59,871 nt of DNA from Terriglobia bacterium (GTDB lineage Bacteria; Acidobacteriota; Terriglobia; Terriglobales; Acidobacteriaceae). A program made the position numbers and the translations under genes. The notes under the pieces were generated by a model. It searched no databases. It was not told where the DNA came from and saw nothing but the letters and a program-made list of their open reading frames with translations. Location: assembly GCA_020073395.1 (NCBI GenBank), contig JAIQFF010000012.1, positions 1 through 59,871 on the forward strand. Reading direction: 5' to 3'. This document shows positions 47,966-54,955 of this stretch, piece by piece; within the stretch, counting starts at the first letter, position 1; every line of letters starts with the position of its first letter.

Positions 47966-49276
47966 ATGGGCTCTCGCTGGCTTCTGCTGCTCCTATTCAC
48001 ACTGACCACCAGCGCGTTGCTGGCGCAGTCGCCGCCGCAATCCCAGTCCCCGCCGCCAGCTGCGCCCGGCGAGCCTTCCGTGCAGAGTCTGCTTGACCGC
48101 ATTCAGCAACTGGAAAACCGGATCAACCAACTGGAGGAACGCGACCGCCAGAGAGAGGCTGCCCAGGCCTCCATCGCGGCCCCGCCCAGCCCTGCCGAGA
48201 CTCCGGCCGCCCCCGCCGCCGCGATTCCAGCCCCGACGCCTGGCCCGGCCGCAATGCACGGTGAAGATCACGTCAGCATGGGCGAAATCCGCGACACTGA
48301 GCGCCGCTTCCCTTCGCTGCAAATCAGGGGATTCGGCGATGTTGATTTCTCCGCAACCGACCAGAAGGGCTCGATCAGCGGCTTCAACCTGGGCCAGTTG
48401 GTTCTGCATCTGGCTTCGCCGCTGTCGGAAAAGGTCAGCTATTTCGGTGAAGTCAGTTTCACCGCGCAGCCGAACGCGTACGACCTGAGCGTGGAACGCA
48501 CTATCATTCGCTACGACTACAACGACTACTTCAAACTCTCATTCGGCAAATATCACACTCCCATCGGCTACTGGAATGCCACCTTCCACCACGGCGCCTG
48601 GCTGCAGACGACCATCGCCCGGCCGGAAATGGTGCAGTTTGGCGGAACGTTTATCCCGGTGCATTTTGTGGGTTTGCAGGCGGAAGGAAATATTCCCTCA
48701 GGAGGGTTGGGGTTGGGCTACAACGTGGGAGTGGGCAATGGCCGCTCGTCGTTTCTGAGCAAGGCTGGAGACAGTGGGGATTCCAACGACAACCGCGCGT
48801 GGGTGGCCAATGTGTATGCCCGGCCCTCCCGGTTTTACGGTCTGCAGGTCGGGGCATCGGTCTATCGCGACAAACTCACTCCGCAGCCGGGCCAGAATTT
48901 CGGCGAATGGATCACCGCCGCCGATTTGGTCTGGGCCAAGGAAAAGCCGGAATTTCTGGCGGAATATGCCAATGTTCACCATCGTGACGAGGCGACCGCG
49001 AATACCTGGGACAGCCAGGCATTCTATGTTCAGCTCGCTTACCGCCTGCCCTGGTGGCAAAGCAAATGGAAGCCCTACTATCGCTTCGAGTATATTCATA
49101 AGCCGGAGGACGATCCGACGTTGTTGAATGTGCTGGATCTTTCCGGTTCGACCCTTGGGGTACGGTACGACATCACAAACTACGCGGCCTTTAAGGGCGA
49201 GTATCGAAATACTCGCCACGGTGTGGACCAGCCCCGAGTGAATGGGGCATTCTTCCAGACCTCGTTTACCTTCTGA
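47966..49276 (+). CDS. outer-membrane porin with N-terminal coiled coil
   Basis: 436 residues. A signal peptide (about 1-20, ending LLAQ) is followed by a proline-rich stretch, then a short coiled coil (about 40-60, LLDRIQQLENRINQLEERDRQ), then a Pro/Ala-rich linker (about 65-95). The rest is a beta barrel (about 110-436): alternating strands such as YFGEVSFTAQ, RYDYNDYFKLSFGKYHTP and VGLQAEGNIPSGGLGLGY, ending in TSFTF. A terminal Phe is the BAM-recognition signature of outer-membrane proteins. The layout resembles OprO/OprP-type porins. It is followed 7 bp later by the PstS-like gene, so they are cotranscribed, and this suggests phosphate or another oxyanion uptake. It has a strong AGGAGG site and a consensus promoter. 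Confidence 0.86.
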   Translation: MGSRWLLLLLFTLTTSALLAQSPPQSQSPPPAAPGEPSVQSLLDRIQQLENRINQLEERDRQREAAQASIAAPPSPAETPAAPAAAIPAPTPGPAAMHGEDHVSMGEIRDTERRFPSLQIRGFGDVDFSATDQKGSISGFNLGQLVLHLASPLSEKVSYFGEVSFTAQPNAYDLSVERTIIRYDYNDYFKLSFGKYHTPIGYWNATFHHGAWLQTTIARPEMVQFGGTFIPVHFVGLQAEGNIPSGGLGLGYNVGVGNGRSSFLSKAGDSGDSNDNRAWVANVYARPSRFYGLQVGASVYRDKLTPQPGQNFGEWITAADLVWAKEKPEFLAEYANVHHRDEATANTWDSQAFYVQLAYRLPWWQSKWKPYYRFEYIHKPEDDPTLLNVLDLSGSTLGVRYDITNYAAFKGEYRNTRHGVDQPRVNGAFFQTSFTF

Positions 49277-49283
49277 CACGCAC

Positions 49284-49775
49284 ATGACAGCCCACTGGAA
49301 ATTCGCCTCCCGAGTCTTCGCGCTAAGCTGCCTGTGCCTGGCACTTCTATCGCCCCTAGCGGCCCAGCGTCATGATGTTGACATCGCGGTCGTGGTCCAC
49401 CCCGACACACCCGTCAGCAATCTGAGTCTGTCTGATGTTCGCAAGGTATTTCTCGGCGACCGTCAGTACTGGAGCACTAACGTTCCCGTCGTCCTGCTCA
49501 TTCGGGCCCCCGTGGCCCGGGAGCGAGACGTAGTTCTGAAGATCATCTACCAGATGTCCGAGTCGCAGTTCAAACAGTATTGGATTGCGAAAATTTTTCG
49601 GGCGGAAGCGGCCACAGCGCCCAAGGTCGTTTACTCGAATGACATTGCCAACCAATTGATCACCGCCATTCCGGGCGCGATTGCGTTCGTCGACAGCAAG
49701 GACGTGAGGCCCGGCACAAAGGTATTGCGCGTGGATGGTCGCTTGCCGGGAGAGCCGGGTTATCCGCTGCGTTAA
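49284..49775 (+). CDS. PstS-like small periplasmic substrate-binding protein
   Basis: 163 residues from the ATG at 49284 (MTAHWK). The signal peptide (about 1-27) ends in PLAAQ. The mature part is a half-length PBP-like domain: DIAVVVHPDTPVSNLSLSDVRKVFLGDRQYW, then VLLIRAPVARERDVVL, FKQYWIAKIF and AIPGAIAFVDSKDVRPGTKVL. This is the pattern of small PstS-like proteins often found next to porins in Gram-negatives; they bind phosphate or a similar oxyanion. No ABC permease is nearby. It is coupled to the porin 7 bp upstream. Confidence 0.84.
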   Translation: MTAHWKFASRVFALSCLCLALLSPLAAQRHDVDIAVVVHPDTPVSNLSLSDVRKVFLGDRQYWSTNVPVVLLIRAPVARERDVVLKIIYQMSESQFKQYWIAKIFRAEAATAPKVVYSNDIANQLITAIPGAIAFVDSKDVRPGTKVLRVDGRLPGEPGYPLR

Positions 49776-49815
49776 GTAGCGGCGCAGGACAGCCGCCGGG
49801 ACGGCGGCGCTACTG
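49776..49815. repeat. GC-rich palindrome between convergent genes
   Basis: Outer arms gtagcggcgc and gcggcgctac with inner stem gccgccgggacggcggc. It starts at the first base after the PstS-like stop and overlaps the end of the kinase gene. No T-run on either strand. Confidence 0.6.
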
Positions 49816-52218
49816 CGGCAGGGCGAGCTGTTGCACTATTTTCTGGAATCTGGGATCGGAGCGGAAGTCGTCGAAGGCGGGTTCGACCTTCACATACGTG
49901 AGGTTGCTGTCGCGGTCATGATAAGCCTGCTCGAGCGATGCCAACGTCTGGCTCTTGTCTCCCAGCCGGGCATAAATTTGGGCCATGTTGTAGGACGAAA
50001 CATAACCGTGCTTGGAAACTTCTTTCAAACCTTCCAACCAACTCTTCATCACTCCGGGATAGCCGGAGGCATTGAAGTCCTCGCCGATGGATGCCGCCAG
50101 GTCAGGATTACCGGAAAGCGTCAGGACCTTCTGCCGTTCGCCAATGGCTTCCTTGAACATACCGTTTTGAGCGTATGCGGCTTCGATGGCATGCTGGGCG
50201 GGGACGAATTTCGGGTCCATCTCCAGGGTCTTCGTGAGTTGCAGCGCCGCGGCGTCATATTGCCGCGTGAAATAGAGTAGCCGGCCCAAACTGGTGTTGG
50301 TGAGAAGGGAGAGGGGATCAAGTTCCTGGGCCTTCTTCAGTTGTATCCGGGCTTCATCGAAGCGGCCCATGCGGCTCAGAAAATCGCCGTACCACTGGTG
50401 GCCGGACGCATTGTTGGGATTCAACTGAATCGCCCGCTTGAACTCGGATTCGGCTCCTGACCAATCCCAGTCATAACTCTCCCGCACCAGCCCCAGTGAT
50501 ATGTGGGCCTCGGGCAGGGTGTCATCCAGTTTCACCGCCTGCATGGCTGCGGACTTTGCGTTTTGCCAAACCTGCTGCGGCGGCGTGTATCCGGACTCAC
50601 CCAGAAAGTTATAAGTATCGGCTAGCCCGGCATACGCCTGGGCATATTGCGGATCTTTCTCGACTGCCTGGTTGAAATAGTCAGTGGCCTTTCGGAAGCC
50701 ATCTTCCGTCCATTTGTTCCAGTAGAAAAGTCCTTGCAGATAGAGCTGGTAAGCCTCGGGGTTTTCGGTATCGTGTTTGGCGACCTGACTAACCTCATTT
50801 GCTCCAACTATTCGGGGGCGGAGGTTGTCGTAGATTTCTTTGGCGATGTCGCCCTGAACCGCAATCAGGTCGGAGACCTTGCGGTTGAACTGGTCGCCCC
50901 AAAGTTCAGCGCCATCGGCAACGTTCACCAGATCGGCTTGGATCATCAGCGTGTCTCCGCGCTGCGCCACCCGGCCCATGAGCACGGCGTCCACGTTGAG
51001 TTCTTTGCCGACTTTCTGGGCATTGACTTCGCGCCCTTTATAACTGAAGACCGTGCTGCGGGCCATCACCCGCAGTTCCGGGACGCGGGAGAGGCTGCTG
51101 ATAATTCCTTCGGTAACACCGTCGGTGAGATATTCAATGTTGGGGTCCGCGCTGACATTTACGAAAGGCAGAACGGCGATGGCATGAATGTGATCTTCGC
51201 CGCCCAGCAATCGGTCGCGCCAGCGGTGGGGAAGCAAAACCAGAAGCAGTAGCAGGACGAAAACCACGGCGGCTGCGATGGTCGCGGGTTTGCGCCATGG
51301 GACCTTCGAGCTCTTCGGAGGCGTGAAGGTGGGAACTCCGGAAGATTCGGTATCACGCTTGACCCGCTTGAGGTCGGCCTCAAGCTCAGCGGCGGACTGG
51401 TAGCGCAACTTCCGGTCCTTTTCCAGCAGCTTGGCGGTGATCCAGCCCAAGTCCGGGATCAGTTCCGGATTTACTCGCGCGGCTGCCAGCGGGGTTCGGT
51501 TGAGGATGGCTTCGAACACCACCGCTGTGGTTCCGCCTCCAAAGGCGAGTCGTCCGGTGGCCATTTCATACAACACGGCGCCCAGAGAAAAAAGATCGCT
51601 GCGGCGGTCCAGTTCTTCCCCGCGGGCCTGCTCCGGCGACATGTACGCCACCGTGCCCAGCGCCACTCCGGTGCTGGTCAGGTGCTCGATCCCGCTCACG
51701 GTGGGCATGGCCGCGGGGCCGACTTCCTGGGCTATCTGGCGCGGGGTCGGCACCAGCTTGGCCAAGCCGAAGTCCAGTACCTTGGCCTGCCCGCGTTTGG
51801 TCAAAAAGATATTCGCCGGTTTGAGGTCCCGATGAATGATCCCAGAGTCATGGGCGGCTTCAAGCGCGTCGGCGATCTGGATTGCGATATCCAGGATTTG
51901 AGCACACTGCAGTGGCCTGCCCGTAATCAGGTGCTTGAGGGGCTGTCCTTCCAACAGTTCCATCACGATGAAAGGCTGACCCTCGAACTGGTCAATTTCG
52001 TGGATGATGCAAATGTTGGGGTGATTGAGGCCCGAGGCGGCCCGAGCTTCCCGCTGAAATCGCTCCAGGGCCATGGGGTCGCGGACCAGTTCAGGCGGGA
52101 GAAACTTCAGGGCGATACTTCTACCCAAGCGGAGATCCTGGGCGCGGTAAACTACCCCCATACCGCCGCCACCCAGCTTTTCTTCGATTCGGTAGTGTGA
52201 AATTACCTGGCCCAGCAT
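49810..52218 (-). CDS. membrane Ser/Thr protein kinase with TolB-like and TPR domains
   Basis: 802 residues. The kinase domain is about 9-275: [25 protein letters not shown] (glycine loop and Lys), [14 protein letters not shown] (catalytic loop), [10 protein letters not shown] (DFG), [18 protein letters not shown] single membrane segment is about 312-330 ([17 protein letters not shown]). The outside part has a TolB/FlgO-like domain (about 350-475, [29 protein letters not shown]) followed by about six TPR units to the end. The layout matches the PknB-like/FlgO/TPR kinases common in acidobacteria and planctomycetes. The outer domain probably binds a protein or envelope ligand; substrate unknown. 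All catalytic residues are intact. Confidence 0.93.
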   Translation of the reverse strand: MLGQVISHYRIEEKLGGGGMGVVYRAQDLRLGRSIALKFLPPELVRDPMALERFQREARAASGLNHPNICIIHEIDQFEGQPFIVMELLEGQPLKHLITGRPLQCAQILDIAIQIADALEAAHDSGIIHRDLKPANIFLTKRGQAKVLDFGLAKLVPTPRQIAQEVGPAAMPTVSGIEHLTSTGVALGTVAYMSPEQARGEELDRRSDLFSLGAVLYEMATGRLAFGGGTTAVVFEAILNRTPLAAARVNPELIPDLGWITAKLLEKDRKLRYQSAAELEADLKRVKRDTESSGVPTFTPPKSSKVPWRKPATIAAAVVFVLLLLLVLLPHRWRDRLLGGEDHIHAIAVLPFVNVSADPNIEYLTDGVTEGIISSLSRVPELRVMARSTVFSYKGREVNAQKVGKELNVDAVLMGRVAQRGDTLMIQADLVNVADGAELWGDQFNRKVSDLIAVQGDIAKEIYDNLRPRIVGANEVSQVAKHDTENPEAYQLYLQGLFYWNKWTEDGFRKATDYFNQAVEKDPQYAQAYAGLADTYNFLGESGYTPPQQVWQNAKSAAMQAVKLDDTLPEAHISLGLVRESYDWDWSGAESEFKRAIQLNPNNASGHQWYGDFLSRMGRFDEARIQLKKAQELDPLSLLTNTSLGRLLYFTRQYDAAALQLTKTLEMDPKFVPAQHAIEAAYAQNGMFKEAIGERQKVLTLSGNPDLAASIGEDFNASGYPGVMKSWLEGLKEVSKHGYVSSYNMAQIYARLGDKSQTLASLEQAYHDRDSNLTYVKVEPAFDDFRSDPRFQKIVQQLALPQ

Positions 52219-52241
52219 GGGAACTCCCTGGCCGATGGGTC

Positions 52242-52270
52242 ATGGTAGGCTGCGCAAACTTGCAAGTCAA
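52242..52270 (-). promoter_or_regulatory. sigma-70-type promoter of the Ser/Thr kinase gene
   Basis: On the minus strand TTGACT (complement of 52265-52270), 17-bp spacer, TACCAT (complement of 52242-52247). An AGGGAG ribosome site (complement of 52224-52229) lies five nt before the ATG at 52218. Confidence 0.6.
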
Positions 52271-52306
52271 CGCGGCGGGTTCGCAGTTGTTCCGACGGTT
52301 ACGGGG

Positions 52307-52960
52307 TTATTGGCGCGAGGCCGACGCTCCAGCCGCCAGTTCGCGCAGCACGCTCAGGAATCCAGCAGCAGCCTGCTCGTCGGCGAGAGCCTCTAGCGGC
52401 ACTGTGGCGGCAATGTGGGGCGATTCGGAACGGAACCGCACGCTGATCAGGTTGTGTCCCCGCGCGGTCATCAGGGTGTTGACGACGGGTGAAAGTTCCT
52501 GGGTCCAGCGGGTGCGGGTCGTGAGAACGACAGGCCCAGGGTGAGACACCGACCAATCCCGGGGCTGGGACGACAAGCGGCTGTGGCGCTCGGACAACCA
52601 GCGATGCTGGAACACATCAAGGTGGAAGGCAGGGGCGCAGTCCAGGTCAGCTTCAAAAGTAAGAGTTTCCTTCTGCTTGTACCAGATGCTGACAAACCAC
52701 TTGAACGGGATGGGGCGAGGTCGCAGGCGAATGGTCACCCGGGCGTTATCGAACCAGTGCGCGGAAAATCCGAAGCGGGCGTGAAGTTGGGTCACGCCGA
52801 GCCAACGCGCGTCCAGCATCTGGCCTTTGTTCGAACAAGCCGCCTCGACCCAGTGCAGGGCCGTGGCACCCTTGCGGCGGTTATAGCGGGCAAAATAGAA
52901 AAACCACACCCCGAGCAAAGCGATCGCACTGAGCGCGTCAATGAGCACCAGGCGTCCCAC
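52307..52960 (-). CDS. membrane-anchored protein of unknown function
   Basis: About 217 residues from a GTG at 52960; an upstream frame to 53053 exists but reads as Cys-rich, unlike protein. One N-terminal membrane segment (about 5-25, LIDALSAIALLGVWFFYFAR) is followed by a soluble domain: ALHWVEAACSNKGQM, then repeated Trp- and aromatic-rich strands (ARWLGVTQLHARFGFSAHWF, PIPFKWFVSIWYKQKETL). The C-terminus is LEALADEQAAAGFLSVLRELAAG. I recognise no family. It sits 63 bp before the kinase promoter in the same direction. Probably inner-membrane anchored with the domain in the cytosol or outside. Confidence 0.6.
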   Translation of the reverse strand: MGRLVLIDALSAIALLGVWFFYFARYNRRKGATALHWVEAACSNKGQMLDARWLGVTQLHARFGFSAHWFDNARVTIRLRPRPIPFKWFVSIWYKQKETLTFEADLDCAPAFHLDVFQHRWLSERHSRLSSQPRDWSVSHPGPVVLTTRTRWTQELSPVVNTLMTARGHNLISVRFRSESPHIAATVPLEALADEQAAAGFLSVLRELAAGASASRQ

Positions 52961-53233
52961 AAGGGCCTCACTGCGAATATTACGACTTGTGATGCAAGTA
53001 CCGCAACAGGTTCCTTGCTCCGGGCGCGGCCCCGCCCTGAACAGGTTGCGCAAAAACTTGGGCTTTGCGCGGCTTGGGAAGGGCTCGACCTTGGTTGTCG
53101 CTCCAAGCTGTTGAAAATAGTGTCGCGCCTCAGCTCCTGAGGCTCGCCGTTCGGGCTCTACCCGAGTCTTTCCGCAATCCTCTTAAACCGTGCAGGATAA
53201 AGTCGCGAGGCCAGGCGACCTTGGCTGCGCGAT

Positions 53234-53245
53234 TACAATCAACTT
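53234..53245 (+). promoter_or_regulatory. -10-like box directly upstream of rimI
   Basis: TACAAT at 53234-53239, six nt before the GTG at 53246, without a Shine-Dalgarno. Fits a leaderless transcript starting with GTG. Confidence 0.4.
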
Positions 53246-53779
53246 GTGGAATTTGCTCTCCGTGACTTCCGGCATGAGGAATTCGAGACCATCTGGCGCA
53301 TTGACCAGCAGTGTTTTGCCCCGGGGATTTCATACAGTCGCCTGGAACTGGCTACTTATCTGCAGCGGCCTGGCGCATTTGTCCTGGTGGCGGACTGGTT
53401 CGAGGTCGGCAACACCGGTACACTGGGCCGACCTTCCAGTGAAAACCAAGCCTCAGCTGTTACTGTAGGATTCATCGTTGCCGAGGAGTCCGGCCGCGGC
53501 CGCGGTCACATCATCACCATCGATGTTCTGCCCGACGCTCGGGGAGCGGGGATCGGATCGCAGTTGCTCCACGCCGCCGAGGACCGGTTGCGTGCTGCTG
53601 GCTGCAAGGCCGTGATTCTTGAAACCGCTGTGGACAACCAGGCGGCTCTCTCGTTTTACAAACGGCATCGCTATGCCGTATTCAGGACCATCCCACGATA
53701 TTATGCGAATGGCGTGGATGCGTTCGTGATGAAGAAAGATTTGCTTTCGCTTGCGCCGCCAGCTAAGTTGCCCCAGTGA
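53246..53779 (+). CDS. rimI: GNAT acetyltransferase, RimI-like
   Basis: 177 residues from a GTG. The GNAT core is ITIDVLPDARGAGIGSQLLHAAEDRL (acetyl-CoA P-loop, R/Q-GxG-A) preceded by VGFIVAEESG, and the late part is AVILETAVDNQAALSFYKRHRYAVFRTIPRYYANGVDAFVMKK. RimI acetylates the N-terminal alanine of ribosomal protein S18; similar enzymes act on other protein N-termini. A RimI-like member is likely from the YYANGVDAFVMKK tail, but another GNAT acceptor cannot be excluded. It overlaps the pheA GTG by 4 nt. Confidence 0.82.
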   Translation: MEFALRDFRHEEFETIWRIDQQCFAPGISYSRLELATYLQRPGAFVLVADWFEVGNTGTLGRPSSENQASAVTVGFIVAEESGRGRGHIITIDVLPDARGAGIGSQLLHAAEDRLRAAGCKAVILETAVDNQAALSFYKRHRYAVFRTIPRYYANGVDAFVMKKDLLSLAPPAKLPQ

Positions 53780-54597
53780 GCCCAACCGGAATGAAAGTTG
53801 CGATTCAGGGAGAGGCGGGATCGTTCAGCCACGAAGCCGCTCGACGAATGGTTCCAGGCTGCGACATCGTTTCTTGTGCGCGCTCAGTCGAGGTCTTTGA
53901 TCGGGTGCAGCGGGGTTCGGTGGCTGCCGCAGTGATCCCTATCGAGAATTCGCTGGCCGGATCGGTGACCGAGCATTTTGATCTGTTGCTGGCGCGCCAG
54001 GTTTTCATCGAGAGGGAATTCCTCTTGCGCATCGTGCACAACCTGATCGCGCCCCCTGGAGTCAGGCGCGCCGACTTGCGCCGGGCTTACTCGCACCCTG
54101 TGGCACTGGAGCAGTGCCGCGATTTCTTCGTCAGAAATCCGAAGATCCAGCCCACCCCTTTCTACGACACTGCTGGCAGCGTCAAGCATGTGATCGAAAG
54201 TGGATTGCGGGATGCGGCCGGAATCGCAGGCGCCCAAGCCGCGAAAGTGTACAAAGGCCACATTCTCGCGGCGGGCATTGAGGATGACAAACGTAACTTT
54301 ACCCGGTTTTTCCTGGTGCGCAAGACGCGGCGCATTCTGCCCGGCGCCAACAAGACTTCGATTGCCTTCAGTGTCAAAAATATTGCCGGCGCGCTGTTCA
54401 AGGCGCTGGCGGTGTTCGCCTTGCGCGACATCAGCCTGACCAAGATCGAGTCGCGCCCGCTGCGCGGACGGCCCTGGGAGTATGTGTTCTACGCTGACTT
54501 TCTCCGCGGAGACGACCAGCCGGCCCGCAACGCCCTGCGCCACCTCGGAGAGGTCGCCGATCTGGTGAAAGTCCTGGGAATTTACCCGGCTGCCTGA
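53776..54597 (+). CDS. pheA: prephenate dehydratase PheA (monofunctional)
   Basis: 273 residues from a GTG overlapping the rimI stop; an ATG at 53791 (MKVAIQGEAGSFSHEAAR) gives the typical family start. The catalytic dehydratase domain (about 6-180) has GEAGSFSHEA, VIPIENSLAGSVTEHFDLL and SHPVALEQCRDF. The C-terminal ACT domain (about 195-273) has NKTSIAFSVKN, then KALAVFALRDISLTKIESRPLRG, binding phenylalanine for feedback control. It makes phenylpyruvate from prephenate in phenylalanine synthesis. No chorismate mutase is fused. All conserved residues including the ESRP ACT motif are present. Confidence 0.94.
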   Translation: MSPTGMKVAIQGEAGSFSHEAARRMVPGCDIVSCARSVEVFDRVQRGSVAAAVIPIENSLAGSVTEHFDLLLARQVFIEREFLLRIVHNLIAPPGVRRADLRRAYSHPVALEQCRDFFVRNPKIQPTPFYDTAGSVKHVIESGLRDAAGIAGAQAAKVYKGHILAAGIEDDKRNFTRFFLVRKTRRILPGANKTSIAFSVKNIAGALFKALAVFALRDISLTKIESRPLRGRPWEYVFYADFLRGDDQPARNALRHLGEVADLVKVLGIYPAA

Positions 54598-54608
54598 GAA
54601 CGTGTGTC

Positions 54609-54783
54609 GTGTGGGTCGGACACTCCTGTCCGACGCCTTTGAAGTTGGTTTTGGTTTGGTTGCATTAGAGGCAAAGGAGTTAAAAGCAAAGGCAAAGGCA
54701 AAATGAGGCACCAGCAAGAGAGGCAACAGCAAGAGAGGCAAAGTCCAAGTCAAAGGCGTCGGACAGGAGTGTCCGACCCACAC
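54609..54783. repeat. family A palindromic element, copy 6
   Basis: Left arm gtgtgggtcggacactcctg, right arm ending gtgtccgacccacac. The arms are near perfect over about 28 bp. The core has an AGGCAAAGGCAAAGGCAAA run. It starts 11 bp after the pheA stop. Confidence 0.88.
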
Positions 54784-54862
54784 ATGTCCCGTTTCAGGCG
54801 CCCAATGGTCACAAATCGGTCTCAGCACCTTTGATTGGGTACAAACCTCCCGGTTAGGGTTT

Positions 54863-54876
54863 AGTATTCAAATACT
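54863..54876. promoter_or_regulatory. palindrome AGTATT-N2-AATACT upstream of lon
   Basis: Perfect 6-bp arms with a CA centre, about 80 bp before the lon start. It could be an operator of a dimeric regulator. The 358-bp gap 54598-54955 holds the family A element, this palindrome and the lon leader. Confidence 0.4.
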
Positions 54877-54927
54877 TTCAAATGAATAGCTGGGCCTGCA
54901 TCCTTCTGGGCCCTCATGTCATCAAAA

Positions 54928-54951
54928 CTTGAGCACAACACACTCAAGGTG
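54928..54951 (+). promoter_or_regulatory. lon leader hairpin overlapping the ribosome-binding site
   Basis: CTTGAG (54928-54933) and CTCAAG (54943-54948) form a 6-bp stem with a nine-nt loop. The right arm overlaps the AAGGTG Shine-Dalgarno (54946-54951) of the ATG at 54956. A weak stem like this could mask the site at low temperature. Confidence 0.35.
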
Positions 54952-54955
54952 AAAT

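Noticed and set aside
7385..54783. Reading the repeated GTGTGGG...CCCACAC arms as a CRISPR array
   Set aside because: The copies are kilobases apart, palindromic, with no regular spacers and no cas genes.
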